33,983 nt of DNA from Methylobacillus sp. GTDB taxonomy: Bacteria > Pseudomonadota > Gammaproteobacteria > Burkholderiales > Methylophilaceae. Where the stretch lies: NCBI GenBank assembly GCA_031285185.1, contig JAITWS010000025.1:1-33983 (forward strand). Direction: 5' to 3'. Position numbers and translations under genes: made by a program. How positions within the stretch are numbered: the stretch's first letter is position 1; each line of letters starts with the position of its first letter. A model generated the notes under the pieces. The model was not told where the DNA came from. It saw only the letters and a program-made list of their open reading frames with translations, and ran no database searches. Shown piece by piece: positions 1 through 8,144 of the stretch.

Positions 1-1901
1 TCCTTGAAATCCTCATACGGATAGTCAGTCGGGACGTTGATGGTCTTGGAGATGGAACTGTCTATCCATTTTTGCGCGGCGGCCTGAATATCCACATGCG
101 CCCTGGCGGGGATGGTGGAGGAATCCACGAAATAATCCGGCAATTTTTCGTCGTCCTTATCGGAGAACGGCATGGCTTTCGGGTTGACCAGCTCGCGGTA
201 AGCCAGCAATTCGTAAGACCAGACATCCACTTTTTCCTTGGATTTTTTGCCTTCGCGGATCACGTTGCGGCTGTAGTGATGCGCGAAGGAAGGCTCGATG
301 CCGTTGGAAGCGTTGTTGCCGAGCGACAGGGAAATCGTGCCGGTCGGCGCGATGGAGCTGTGGTGCGTGAAGCGCGCGCCCTTGGCGACAATCTCGTCGC
401 GCAGCGCCTGCGGAAACTGCTGCATGTAGCGGCTGTATTTTCCGAGCAGCACACGGCCTTTGATTTTCTGGCCGAGCGCGATGCCGTCCGCCGCCATTTC
501 CGGGCGCTTGGCGAGCAGGTCGGCGGTGATCTCGAAATCCTCGTCCATGATGGGTGCCGCGCCTTTTTCCTCGGCCAGTTTCACGCCGATTTCCCAGCCG
601 ACTTCGGCCATGATGCGCGTGACTTTTTCGGTGAACGCGAGCGATTCGGCGGAGCCGTAAGGCATTTTCAACATGGTCAGCGTGGAACCCAGACCGAGAT
701 AACCCATGCCGTGACGACGCTTGCGCGCGATCTCGGCCTGTTGCTGCGACAGCGGCAGGCCGTTCACTTCCACCACGTTGTCCAACATGCGCGTGAAAAT
801 GGCGACCACTTCGCGGTATTCCTCCCAGTCGAAATGCGCGCTTTCGCTGAACGGCTCGCGCACAAAAGTGGTCAGATTGACCGAGCCGAGCAGACAAGCA
901 CCGTAAGGCGGCAGCGGCTGCTCGCCGCACGGATTGGTGGCGCGGATATTTTCGCAGAACCAGTTGTTGTTCATCTCGTTGACCTTGTCAATCAGGATGA
1001 AACCCGGCTCGGCAAAATCATAGGTGGAGGACATGATGACATCCCACAGCCGTTGCGCCTTGATGGTTTTATACACGCGGCAAGCGACCTTGCCGTCGGA
1101 CTTGCGCGAGAGATATTTGTTCTTCACCGGCCATTCGCGCCACACCACTTGCGTCGCGTCGTCGAGCTTGAGAGCATCGGCTGCGGCCTCCTTTTCGGTG
1201 ACCGGAAAGGCGAGCTTCCACTCGGCATCGGCCTTGACCGCTTCCATAAATTCCGCCGTAATCAACGTGGAAAGATTGAACTGGCGCAAACGACCCGCCT
1301 CGCGTTTGGCCTTGATGAAATCGGCCACATCGGGATGGGAAATATCGAATGTCGCCATCTGCGCGCCGCGCCGCCCGCCCGCAGACGAGACGGTGAAACA
1401 CATCTTGTCGTAAATATCCATGAAGGACAGCGGCCCTGACGTGTAAGCCCCCGCGCCCGCCACGAACGCACCCTTGGGACGCAGCGTGGAAAATTCGTAA
1501 CCGATGCCGCAACCGGCCTTCAACGTCAGCCCGGCCTCATGCACTTTTTCCAATATGCCGTTCATCGAATCCTCGATGGTTCCCGACACGGTGCAATTGA
1601 TGGTGCTGGTCGCGGGCTTGTGTTCCAGCGCGCCCGCATTGGACGTGATGCGCCCGGCGGGAATCGCCCCGCGCCGCAGCGCCCACAAAAATCTGTCGTA
1701 ATACAGCGACTTTTTCTCATCCGTCGCCTCGGCATCCGCCAACGCCCGCGCCACGCGCCGGTAAGTGTCGTCCATGGTTTCGTCCAGAGCTTCACCCTGT
1801 TTGGTCTTGAGCCGATATTTCTTGTCCCAAATATCCAGCGAAACCGGCTGCATGGGAACTTCGCGCGCGGCCTCCTCAGCCGCCTTCACTACCTTGAGCA
1901 T
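1..1901 (-). CDS. nrdJ: Adenosylcobalamin-dependent (class II) ribonucleotide reductase, 3' end cut by the window
   Basis: This enzyme reduces ribonucleotides to deoxyribonucleotides using a B12-derived radical and so works with or without oxygen. The gene is missing from the ORF track because its stop lies beyond base 1; I read it directly from the minus strand. About 633 residues are visible, starting MLKVVKAAEE. Family landmarks are an N-terminal redox cysteine in STINCTVSG, a glycine-rich KAGCGIGYEF segment, and the active-site loop NPCGEQPLPPYGACLLGSVN with its Asn-x-Cys-x-Glu triad. SIAPTGTISL follows further on. The C-terminal tail with the shuttle cysteines is outside the window. The ATG at 1901 is preceded by AAGGAG about 11 bases upstream. 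The long plus-strand ORF at 72-1439 is its shadow. Class II is preferred over class I because the N-terminus lacks an ATP-cone domain and begins close to the catalytic barrel. Confidence 0.93.
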   Translation of the reverse strand, partial: MLKVVKAAEEAAREVPMQPVSLDIWDKKYRLKTKQGEALDETMDDTYRRVARALADAEATDEKKSLYYDRFLWALRRGAIPAGRITSNAGALEHKPATSTINCTVSGTIEDSMNGILEKVHEAGLTLKAGCGIGYEFSTLRPKGAFVAGAGAYTSGPLSFMDIYDKMCFTVSSAGGRRGAQMATFDISHPDVADFIKAKREAGRLRQFNLSTLITAEFMEAVKADAEWKLAFPVTEKEAAADALKLDDATQVVWREWPVKNKYLSRKSDGKVACRVYKTIKAQRLWDVIMSSTYDFAEPGFILIDKVNEMNNNWFCENIRATNPCGEQPLPPYGACLLGSVNLTTFVREPFSESAHFDWEEYREVVAIFTRMLDNVVEVNGLPLSQQQAEIARKRRHGMGYLGLGSTLTMLKMPYGSAESLAFTEKVTRIMAEVGWEIGVKLAEEKGAAPIMDEDFEITADLLAKRPEMAADGIALGQKIKGRVLLGKYSRYMQQFPQALRDEIVAKGARFTHHSSIAPTGTISLSLGNNASNGIEPSFAHHYSRNVIREGKKSKEKVDVWSYELLAYRELVNPKAMPFSDKDDEKLPDYFVDSSTIPARAHVDIQAAAQKWIDSSISKTINVPTDYPYEDFK

Positions 1902-2013
1902 GATAGGAATTTTCTCCTTGTTTGTCGTCTGACCAAGCCGCAGGAAACCCCAAAACCCCGCCAGGAAACGCCTGACAGGGATCATCGGAAACCTTCCCCG
2001 AGCGACCTCAATA

Positions 2014-2061
2014 ACACTAGATATTGTGTTTCGGGGAGAAGTTTCCCCCTTTAGCTAGTGC
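2014..2061 (-). promoter_or_regulatory. Tandem NrdR boxes upstream of nrdJ
   Basis: ACACTAGATATTGTGT at 2014-2029 matches the NrdR-box consensus acaCwAtATaTwGtgt at 15 of 16 positions. A weaker second copy, CCCCTTTAGCTAGTGC at 2046-2061, starts 32 bases away, which is three helical turns and the classic spacing of paired NrdR sites. NrdR is the ATP/dATP-sensing repressor of ribonucleotide reductase genes, so these boxes should repress nrdJ. A TTGACG on the minus strand at 2063-2068 could be the -35 element, but no convincing -10 follows. The rest of 1902-2214 shows a partial inverted repeat (TCCCCGA / TCGGGGA) around the first box and no gene. Confidence 0.8.
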
Positions 2062-2214
2062 TCGTCAAGAATGATTCAAAAATTTTCAGGTTGACTTTTG
2101 AACGCCCAGAACCCACGCGGATTACAGCCGAATGTGAGTGCCTGCTAACCTGTTATACGGAGCGCGGAAGAGAAAATCATGGGCAGATTTCGCGTGTTCC
2201 GTTTATCCCCGTCC

Positions 2215-2817
2215 TCACCCCAACCCTTCCGCCTTCAACGCTTCCCGCACCTCCACGCGTGCGCCGACCCGCGTTTGAAAATCGCGCGTGTTCGGGAACG
2301 GCGTGAGGTCAAAGCTGATAATGCGGCTCCAGCGCAGCGTCACGAACAAATAAATATCCGCAACCGTATAGCGGCCACCCACGAGATACGGGCTTTTTGC
2401 GAGCGTCGCCTCGACATGCCCCAGGCGTTTTGCCAGCCGTTCGCGCGCCTGCGCTTTGGCTTTTTCCGGCGCGGCTTTGTTGAACAGCGGGCTGTAATTT
2501 TTGTGGATTTCCGTGGCGATGAAGCTCAGCCATTCCTGCGTGCGATAACGTTCCATCGTCCCGGCGGCGGCGATCAGCCGGGCTGCGCCGCGGTCGGCGA
2601 TGTATTGCAGAATCACCGCGCACTCGGTCAGCACCGCGCCATCGTCCAAACGCAACGCGGGCACATAACCCTGGGGATTGACGCTCAAAAAATTCTCGCC
2701 GCCCGCCGTTTTCTTGGTGGCGAAATCCAGCTTGTCGAGATCAAACGCCTGCCCTGTTTCGCGCAACGCGATGTGCGGGGCAAGTGAGCAAGCGCCGGGC
2801 GCATAATAAAGTTTCAT
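2215..2817 (-). CDS. Glutathione S-transferase family protein
   Basis: A 200-residue cytosolic glutathione transferase that conjugates glutathione to electrophiles. The N-terminal thioredoxin-like domain begins MKLYYAPGACSLAPHIALRE, where the Cys/Ser around residues 10-11 is the glutathione-activating position of bacterial beta-class enzymes (GstA-like). NPQGYVPAL is the cis-proline loop, and LTECAVILQYIAD holds the usual Glu-Ser/Cys glutathione contact. The C-terminal helical domain ends YLVGGRYTVADIYLFV, the family's N-capping/hydrophobic staple motif. The track's 231-residue ORF is too long. I chose the ATG at 2817 because the protein family starts there and GGAG lies 7-8 bases upstream. 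The gene is divergent from waaA with 71 bases between them. The natural substrate cannot be told from sequence. Confidence 0.92.
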   Translation of the reverse strand: MKLYYAPGACSLAPHIALRETGQAFDLDKLDFATKKTAGGENFLSVNPQGYVPALRLDDGAVLTECAVILQYIADRGAARLIAAAGTMERYRTQEWLSFIATEIHKNYSPLFNKAAPEKAKAQARERLAKRLGHVEATLAKSPYLVGGRYTVADIYLFVTLRWSRIISFDLTPFPNTRDFQTRVGARVEVREALKAEGLG

Positions 2818-2854
2818 GGGTTTCTCCGTTCCTGTGAATTGCAAAAAGTCTATC

Positions 2855-2869
2855 ATGGCAAACTGCCAT
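2855..2869. promoter_or_regulatory. Small perfect inverted repeat between GST and waaA, possible operator
   Basis: ATGGCA-AAC-TGCCAT is a perfect 6-base inverted repeat in the 71-base divergent gap between the GST gene and waaA. Its position suits an operator serving either promoter, but no regulator is known from the sequence and the repeat is short enough to be chance. Confidence 0.2.
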
Positions 2870-2888
2870 TTCATGCGAAAATCCCGCC

Positions 2889-4151
2889 ATGCCCCGCTGG
2901 ATATACACACTGCTGCTGTTACTGCTCGTGCCGTTCGCGCTGCTCAAACTCGTGTGGCGCGCCTTGCGCCAGCCCGAATATTTGCGGCACATTCCCGAAC
3001 GTTTCGGATTTTATCGCGCGCCGCGCCCCGATGCGCCGCTGATCTGGCTGCACGCGGTTTCCGTGGGCGAAACGCGTGCCGCTGCGCCGCTCGTGGCGTT
3101 GTTGCGCGAACGTTATCCGCGCCATCGCATCCTCATCACGCACACCACGCCCACGGGGCGCGCGGCGGGCGAACAACTTTACGGCGACACGATATTGCGT
3201 TGCTATCTGCCTTACGATCTGCCCGGCGCGATGCGGCGTTTTCTCGATCATTTCCGACCGCAAATCGGCTTGCTCATGGAAACCGAACTTTGGTTCAATC
3301 TCGTCGCCGCGTGCGAACGTCGCGATCTTCCGCTACTGCTCGTGAACGCGCGTTTGTCCGAACGCTCCGCGCGCGGTTACGCGCGGCTGGGCGCATTGGC
3401 GCGTGACGGATTCCGCCGGTTGCGCCGCGTCGCGGCGCAAACCGAAGACGATGCCGCGCGGTTGCGGGCGCTGGGCGCGCAAAATGTGAACGTGACCGGC
3501 AATCTCAAATTCGACGTCGCGCCGCCGCCGGACGCGCATGAACAAGGCATCGCGCTGCGTCGCTTGTTCGGTGTCGAGCGTCCCGTTTTTCTCGCCGCGA
3601 GCACGCGCGACGGCGAAGAATCGCTGGTGCTGGACGCCGTTGCCACTGCGCAAATTCCGCATCTTCTGACCGTGATTGTGCCGCGCCATCCGCAACGTTT
3701 CAACGAAGTCGCGGCCTTGCTGGAAAAACGTAGATGGACGTATGCGCGGCGTTCGACCTTGCGCGAACCGATCGCGCCGGAAATGCAATTCATCCTCGGC
3801 GACAGCATGGGCGAAATGTTCGCCTACTACGCCGCCTGCGACCTCGCCTTCATTGGCGGCAGCCTGCTCCCGCTGGGCGGCCAAAACCTCATCGAAGCCT
3901 GCGCGATGGGCAAACCGACGCTCATCGGCGAACACACCTGGAATTTCAAAGCCGTGGCCGACAACGCCGTCGCAACAGGCGCGGCGCGACGGGTCGCCGA
4001 CGCGAACGCGCTCGGCGCACAGATACGCGAATTATTTCAAAATGCCGAAACGCGGGAACGCATGGCGCGACAAGCCGCGGCATTCAGCAACCAACACAGC
4101 GGCGCGACGCGACGTGTGCTGACGATGATAGAAGACGTGCTGGCGGGTTGA
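2889..4151 (+). CDS. waaA: 3-deoxy-D-manno-octulosonic acid (Kdo) transferase
   Basis: This 420-residue enzyme adds Kdo from CMP-Kdo to lipid IVA at the inner face of the cytoplasmic membrane, the first inner-core step of lipopolysaccharide. It opens with a single membrane segment (IYTLLLLLLVPFALLKLVW, residues 5-23). The N-terminal GT-B domain follows with the family's HAVSVGETRAA (acceptor-side catalytic Glu), THTTPTGRAAGEQL and GLLMETELW motifs. The C-terminal nucleotide-sugar domain carries NLKFD and GGSLLPLGGQNLIEACAMGK, the family signature near the end. The length is normal for WaaA. The gene stands alone on the plus strand, divergent from the GST gene and convergent with the HIT gene. 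Whether it adds one or two Kdo residues cannot be read from sequence. Confidence 0.96.
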   Translation: MPRWIYTLLLLLLVPFALLKLVWRALRQPEYLRHIPERFGFYRAPRPDAPLIWLHAVSVGETRAAAPLVALLRERYPRHRILITHTTPTGRAAGEQLYGDTILRCYLPYDLPGAMRRFLDHFRPQIGLLMETELWFNLVAACERRDLPLLLVNARLSERSARGYARLGALARDGFRRLRRVAAQTEDDAARLRALGAQNVNVTGNLKFDVAPPPDAHEQGIALRRLFGVERPVFLAASTRDGEESLVLDAVATAQIPHLLTVIVPRHPQRFNEVAALLEKRRWTYARRSTLREPIAPEMQFILGDSMGEMFAYYAACDLAFIGGSLLPLGGQNLIEACAMGKPTLIGEHTWNFKAVADNAVATGAARRVADANALGAQIRELFQNAETRERMARQAAAFSNQHSGATRRVLTMIEDVLAG

Positions 4152-4184
4152 GAAATTTTTCCGCCAAGCCAATCTGCTTCGGCT

Positions 4185-4595
4185 TTATTTCGAATACTGA
4201 ACAAACATCGCCCGCAACCGTTCCGCCATCTCCGCAGTCATCACGCGCCGCATCCCATCCCTCTTTGCTACGCCCCAGATCGGATTCGGAAAATGTCGGT
4301 CGTCCGCGTAACGCGGGATCACGTGCCAGTGCAGGTGCGGCGTCATGTTGCCGAGGCTGGCGAGATTGATTTTGTCCGGCTGCGCCACTTTCCGCAGCGC
4401 GGCTTCGACGGCGAATACGACGGTCATCAGGCGTTGCCGTTCCGCTTCGGGCAGGTCGGTCATTTCCTTTGCGTGGCGATTCAGAATGACGCGGCAAAAA
4501 CCGGGGTAGTCGGCATCGTCCACCAGCACGATGCGGCATAGCGCGTCCTGCCACAAAATGGTGCCGCCGGGATGATCGCAGAGTTCGCAAGGCAT
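4185..4595 (-). CDS. HIT (histidine triad) family nucleotide-binding protein
   Basis: A 136-residue member of the histidine-triad superfamily, enzymes that hydrolyse or transfer nucleotidyl groups. The triad is clear: HLHWHVIPRY fits H-x-H-x-H-hydrophobic-hydrophobic. The N-terminus has a CELC pair that, with NRH later on, may bind zinc as in the Fhit/HINT-like zinc subgroup. I trimmed the track's 160-residue ORF to the ATG at 4595 (MPCELCDH) because the longer N-terminus reads through the sodB terminator. The gene lies just downstream of sodB and probably depends on terminator readthrough or a weak local promoter. The substrate is unknown. Confidence 0.88.
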   Translation of the reverse strand: MPCELCDHPGGTILWQDALCRIVLVDDADYPGFCRVILNRHAKEMTDLPEAERQRLMTVVFAVEAALRKVAQPDKINLASLGNMTPHLHWHVIPRYADDRHFPNPIWGVAKRDGMRRVMTAEMAERLRAMFVQYSK

Positions 4596-4607
4596 GATGG
4601 ATTTCTC

Positions 4608-4649
4608 GCAAAAATAAAAACGCCGCCGGACAGTTTGCCCGACGGCGTT
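4608..4649 (-). terminator. Rho-independent terminator of sodB
   Basis: On the minus strand an 11-base stem, AACGCCGTCGG paired with CCGGCGGCGTT (one G-U), has an 8-9 base loop and is followed by TTTATTTTT. It begins 24 bases past the sodB stop and lies just before the HIT start at 4595. Confidence 0.85.
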
Positions 4650-4673
4650 GGATTGCGCCAGCAGCAAAGTCGC

Positions 4674-5255
4674 TTATGCGAAATTGGCTTCCGCGAAATC
4701 CCAGTTCGCGAGACTGTTGAGGAAATTTTCCACGAACTTGGCGCGCAGGTTGCGGTAATCAATGTAGTAAGCGTGTTCCCACACGTCTATGGTCAGCAGC
4801 GCCGTGTCGCCGGTGGTGAGCGGCGTACCGGCTGCGCCCATGTTGACGATGTCAACGGAGCCGTCGGATTTTTTCACGAGCCACGTCCAGCCGGAGCCGA
4901 AGTTGCCGACGGCGGAAGTCTGAAACGCTTTTTTGAATTCGTCGAAGCTGCCCCATTTTTTGTTGATCGCATCCGCCAGCGCGCCTTTGGGAGCGCCGCC
5001 GCCGTTGGGTTTCATGCCGTTCCAGAAAAAGGTGTGGTTCCACACTTGCGCGGCATTGTTGTAAAGGCCGCCGGAGGCTTTTTTGACGATGGCTTCCAAC
5101 GCGGCATTTTCAAATTCCGTGCCTTTGATGAGGTTGTTGAGGTTGGTCACATAAGTTTGATGATGCTTGCCGTAGTGGAATTCCATGGTCTCCGCGGAAA
5201 TAAACGGAGCCAGGGCGTCCTTGGCGTAAGGCAGCGGGGGGAGTTGGTGTTCCAT
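4674..5255 (-). CDS. sodB: Superoxide dismutase, iron type
   Basis: A 193-residue cytosolic enzyme that dismutates superoxide to oxygen and hydrogen peroxide. The four metal ligands are visible: His27 (EFHYGKHH), His74 (QVWNHTFFW), Asp157 and His161 ([13 protein letters not shown]). The AAQVWNH segment, with its Gln at residue 70, and the FGSGWTW segment are typical of iron rather than manganese enzymes. The start [10 protein letters not shown] is the conserved family start and has AAGGAAA 8 bases upstream. There is no signal peptide. The gene lies between xerC (65 bases upstream) and its own terminator, so it is probably a single-gene unit. I saw no convincing Fur box in the short upstream gap. 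Confidence 0.97.
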   Translation of the reverse strand: MEHQLPPLPYAKDALAPFISAETMEFHYGKHHQTYVTNLNNLIKGTEFENAALEAIVKKASGGLYNNAAQVWNHTFFWNGMKPNGGGAPKGALADAINKKWGSFDEFKKAFQTSAVGNFGSGWTWLVKKSDGSVDIVNMGAAGTPLTTGDTALLTIDVWEHAYYIDYRNLRAKFVENFLNSLANWDFAEANFA

Positions 5256-5320
5256 GCTTGGTTTCCTTTCTTGGGGAAGTTGATAATTTGGAGCGCACTA
5301 TTCTGCCATAAAAGCCGAGT

Positions 5321-6232
5321 TTATTGGTCAGGTACTAGGACATCCTGCAAATCCTCTTTCTTCTTCGCCCTCGGATGCGCTTTATCGTAAATTTCGGAGA
5401 GGTGCTGGAAGTCGAGGTGGGTATAGACTTGCGTGGTGCTGATGTTGGCGTGGCCGAGGAGCTCTTGCACGGCGCGGAGGTCGCCGCTGGATTGCAGCAG
5501 ATGGCTGGCGAAGCTGTGGCGCAGGATGTGGGGGTGGACATTGCCTGCGATGCCTTGTTTGATCGCCCAGATTTTCATGCGGTACTCCACCGCGCGGGCG
5601 GTGAGTCGCTGGCCGTTGCGACTGACAAAGAGCGCGGTTTCGTCGGCATCCCTGAGCAGTTCGCGGATCGGCAGCCATGCGCGGATGGCGGTGATGGCGT
5701 GTTTGCCAACGGGCACGATGCGGGTTTTGTTGCCTTTGCCGGTGACTTCGACGGTGGCTTCGTTGAGGTCGAGATCACCGGGGTCGAGGCCGACCAGCTC
5801 GGCCAGGCGCAATCCCGACGAATAAAACAATTCCAGCATGGCGTGATCGCGCAGCGCGAGTGCCGCATCTTTTTTCCTGATGTCCACGAGCTTGACGGCT
5901 TGGTCGGTGGAGAGCGATGTGGGCAGGGATTTTTCCGATTTGGGCGGGTGTATGCCAATGCACGGGTTGTGATCCATGCCGTGCCGACGGTTGAGCCAGT
6001 TGAAAAATCCGCGCCACGCAGACAACATGCGCGCGATGCTTCTGCCGCCCAACCCTTTGCCGTGCAAGGCGGCGACGAAGCGGCGGATGTGGACGGAATT
6101 GAGATCGGCAAACGCGATTTCGCCCGCGAGTTTTTGCAAAATGTGGATGTCGCGCGCGTAGTTTTCGCAGGTCAGCGGGCTGAGCTTGCGCTCGTTGGCG
6201 AGGTGCGAAAGATAAGCGGCGAGGTAGTCCAC
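5321..6232 (-). CDS. xerC: Tyrosine recombinase XerC
   Basis: With XerD this recombinase resolves chromosome dimers at dif. It is 303 residues long, the usual size. The N-terminal SAM-like DNA-binding domain (about 1-90) is followed by the catalytic domain with Arg142 (SSGLRLAEL), Lys166 (GKGNKTR), His235 and Arg238 (HILRHSFASHLL), His261 (LLGHANIST) and the nucleophile Tyr270 (QVYTHLD). The start is a GTG (residues MDYLAAYL); no ATG fits. It lies 22 bases after the DUF484 gene, the usual partner in proteobacteria. XerC rather than XerD is favoured by the DUF484 linkage and the GKGNKTR form. A phage-type integrase is unlikely given the housekeeping neighbours. Confidence 0.94.
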   Translation of the reverse strand: MDYLAAYLSHLANERKLSPLTCENYARDIHILQKLAGEIAFADLNSVHIRRFVAALHGKGLGGRSIARMLSAWRGFFNWLNRRHGMDHNPCIGIHPPKSEKSLPTSLSTDQAVKLVDIRKKDAALALRDHAMLELFYSSGLRLAELVGLDPGDLDLNEATVEVTGKGNKTRIVPVGKHAITAIRAWLPIRELLRDADETALFVSRNGQRLTARAVEYRMKIWAIKQGIAGNVHPHILRHSFASHLLQSSGDLRAVQELLGHANISTTQVYTHLDFQHLSEIYDKAHPRAKKKEDLQDVLVPDQ

Positions 6233-6254
6233 CGGGCGTTTTCTGTTTGATGCG

Positions 6255-6914
6255 CTAAAGCGGATAGCGCAGCAGCGCGACGCTGATAAGTTCGCCGATG
6301 CGCTTCAGATACAGCGTATCCATTTCAAGATAAAACCGTTGCGGGTCGGTGCTTGCCATCGCGAGCAGGCCGAAAGTTTTTTCGCCGCGCAGGGGAATCA
6401 GCGCATACGATTTCAGCGGCGCGTCAACATCGTCGAACCAGTTTTCCAAATCCGTTTCGGGCATGGGGCCGCAGTAAGGCGCGCTCATGGCTTGCGCGCG
6501 GGCGATCAGCGCCGCGTCCACTTCCTCAAACTCGGCGCGGTCGGCGTCGCCTGCGTCCTGCGGCTTCGCCCACAGGCGGATCGCCGCGTGCGGCACTTGA
6601 AAATCTTCGCGCAGATGCCGCGCGACGGTGTGCATCAGCGCATCGAAATTGCCCGCCGCGAGTATGCCCAGCGTGAGGCGATGCACCTTGTCGCTGATGA
6701 TGTCGTTTTCCTCACCGAACTGGATCAGCTCGGCCAGTTTGACTTCCAGTATGCGTATTTTGTCGCGCTGCGCGAGTTGCTGGCGCTCGGCCAGCGAAAT
6801 GGTTCCGCTGCCGTGCGGACTGGGCAGATAAAGCTCGATCAGCAAGTGCGCGTTGCGCTCGAAAAATTGCGGATGCGCGCGCAGATAAGCGGTGATTTCG
6901 TCGTCGTTTTGCAT
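6255..6914 (-). CDS. DUF484 family protein
   Basis: A 219-residue cytosolic protein of the DUF484 family, a GAF-like fold of unknown function that travels with xerC in proteobacteria. The family start is clear: ITAYLRAHPQFFERNAHLL at residues 6-24. A short coiled-coil-like stretch follows around residues 40-65, then the GAF-like domain with LIPLRGEKTFGLLAMASTDP. AAGGAAAA precedes the ATG by about 6 bases. It is co-directional with xerC and probably co-transcribed. In many relatives dapF sits immediately upstream; here the upstream gene is the LpxL-type acyltransferase, 68 bases away. Confidence 0.9.
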   Translation of the reverse strand: MQNDDEITAYLRAHPQFFERNAHLLIELYLPSPHGSGTISLAERQQLAQRDKIRILEVKLAELIQFGEENDIISDKVHRLTLGILAAGNFDALMHTVARHLREDFQVPHAAIRLWAKPQDAGDADRAEFEEVDAALIARAQAMSAPYCGPMPETDLENWFDDVDAPLKSYALIPLRGEKTFGLLAMASTDPQRFYLEMDTLYLKRIGELISVALLRYPL

Positions 6915-6982
6915 GGTTGTTTTCCTTGCGTGGTTTGTTTATGCGCCCATTTTACTGATAAGCCGGAAAGAAAGGTGACACT

Positions 6983-7834
6983 TCAGATTTCCGCGTGTCC
7001 CGCGTCCGGCGGCAGTTCGACGCCCCGGGGACGGCGGTGGCGCGGATAGCTCCACAGATATTGTTCCGGCTTGCGGCGTATGAGCGTTTCCAGCGCGCGA
7101 TTGATTGCCTGTGGCGTGGGCGTGTCCGTGAGCGGCTCGATATGCAGCGCGTAACCGCGTCCATACGGCAGGCGTTCGCCGAAAGCCGTCAGCACCGTCG
7201 CGTCGGTGGCTTCGGCGAGCTTGCGCGCGAGCGTCATGGTGTAGGCGGGACGGCCAAAAAAATCCGCCCATACACCTTCGTTTTTTCCGGGATTCTGGTC
7301 GGGCAAAATGCCGACGGCTTCGCCTTGTTTGAGCGCCTTCAACAGTTCGCGCACGCCGCGCAATGTGGTCGGCGCGAGGCGGATATTGTCGCGTTCGCGT
7401 TCGCTTACCAGCGGCATCATCCACGCTTTGCGCGGCGGGCGGTAGAGCACGCTGATGGGGCGATGCGCGGCGTAATATTGCGCCGCGATTTCAAAACAGC
7501 CGAGATGCGGCGTGAGGAAAATGATGCTTTTTCGCGCTGCCCATGCTTGTTCGACATGCTCCCAACCGTGGCAAGTGCGTACCCAGTTGACGGATTGCGG
7601 GCGCTGCCAGATCGCGAAGGTTTCCAGCGCGCCTTTGCCCGATTCGCGCGCGGTGGCGCGGCACAGGCGGCGCAATGTTTTTTCGTCGGGCGCGATGCCG
7701 CTCGCGCGCAGATTATCCATCGCGCGCCGCCCCATGCGTCCGGTGCCGAAATAAAACCAACCGGCGAGAGCGCCCAGCGCGTGCAACATGGGGAGCGGCA
7801 AATGCGCGATGCGGCGCAACAGCCAGGTAAGCAT
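6983..7834 (-). CDS. LpxL/HtrB-family lysophospholipid (lipid A) acyltransferase
   Basis: A 283-residue inner-membrane acyltransferase of the LpxL/LpxM superfamily, which adds secondary acyl chains to Kdo-lipid A. The N-terminal hydrophobic stretch (residues 12-28) anchors it. The HX4E catalytic motif is HLGCFE, and the family's YRPPRKAWM, GVRELLKALKQGEAVGILPDQ and FFGRPAYTMTLARKLAE segments follow. It ends with the YLWSYPRHRR motif (a form of the usual YxWxHRR). It is divergent from metK, a common arrangement in betaproteobacteria. The chain-length preference and exact acceptor cannot be assigned. A second LpxL-like protein occurs in the aryl polyene cluster but is clearly divergent. Confidence 0.9.
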   Translation of the reverse strand: MLTWLLRRIAHLPLPMLHALGALAGWFYFGTGRMGRRAMDNLRASGIAPDEKTLRRLCRATARESGKGALETFAIWQRPQSVNWVRTCHGWEHVEQAWAARKSIIFLTPHLGCFEIAAQYYAAHRPISVLYRPPRKAWMMPLVSERERDNIRLAPTTLRGVRELLKALKQGEAVGILPDQNPGKNEGVWADFFGRPAYTMTLARKLAEATDATVLTAFGERLPYGRGYALHIEPLTDTPTPQAINRALETLIRRKPEQYLWSYPRHRRPRGVELPPDAGHAEI

Positions 7835-7966
7835 GGGTTCCTTTTTCAGTCAGGGCGAGTTGCCATTTTAGCAATCTTTACCCATTGCAGAGCAGCGCGA
7901 TAAGCGTTGCAAAGACGGCGCGATCATCAGGAGCAGCAGCCGGGTTTCAGCGCGTCATCGCGCAAT

Positions 7967-7994
7967 TTGACGATTAGAGCAAAACCGGTACAAT
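7967..7994 (+). promoter_or_regulatory. Sigma70-type promoter of metK
   Basis: TTGACG at 7967-7972 and TACAAT at 7989-7994 are separated by 16 bases, a near-consensus housekeeping promoter. Transcription would start near base 8001, giving a leader of about 145 bases before the metK ATG. The rest of the 7835-7966 gap shows no other feature. Confidence 0.7.
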
Positions 7995-8000
7995 TATGCC

Positions 8001-8144
8001 GGTTCCGCCGAGTTAAAGCACTTATATCAAGTGCCAAGGACAACTTGCAGGGCGGTTTACAAATTCTGCTAAAGCGTCGCCCGCTCCTTCCCCGAAGCCG
8101 GTTGCGCCGGATCAATACGGGGATCGTTACAAGGAGCATGAACC
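8001..8144 (+). promoter_or_regulatory. Long structured 5' leader of metK
   Basis: The predicted metK leader contains three inverted repeats in succession: GCACTT-ATATC-AAGTGC (8018-8034), GGGCG...CGCCC (8050-8082) and a nested element CCCCG...CGGGG (8090-8122) enclosing CCGG-TTGCG-CCGG. The last ends about 8 bases before the AAGGAG ribosome site, so folding could affect translation. It does not show the core I know for SAH or SAM-II riboswitches. A regulatory role is inferred only from structure and position. Confidence 0.4.

Noticed and set aside
72-1439. 455-residue plus-strand ORF
   Set aside because: It is the shadow of nrdJ, whose minus-strand frame is open to the window edge and shows clear ribonucleotide reductase motifs.
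1902-2214. Possible cobalamin riboswitch before nrdJ
   Set aside because: I found no B12-box-like GCCACTG in the transcript direction; the structure around 1993-2037 is explained by the NrdR site and a partial inverted repeat.
4166-4190. AAGCC...GGCTT hairpin as a waaA terminator
   Set aside because: The stem is only five bases with a ten-base loop, it overlaps the HIT stop codon, and the T-run is broken.
8001-8144. SAH or SAM-II riboswitch before metK
   Set aside because: The conserved cores I know for these families are not visible; the structured leader is reported without a family name.
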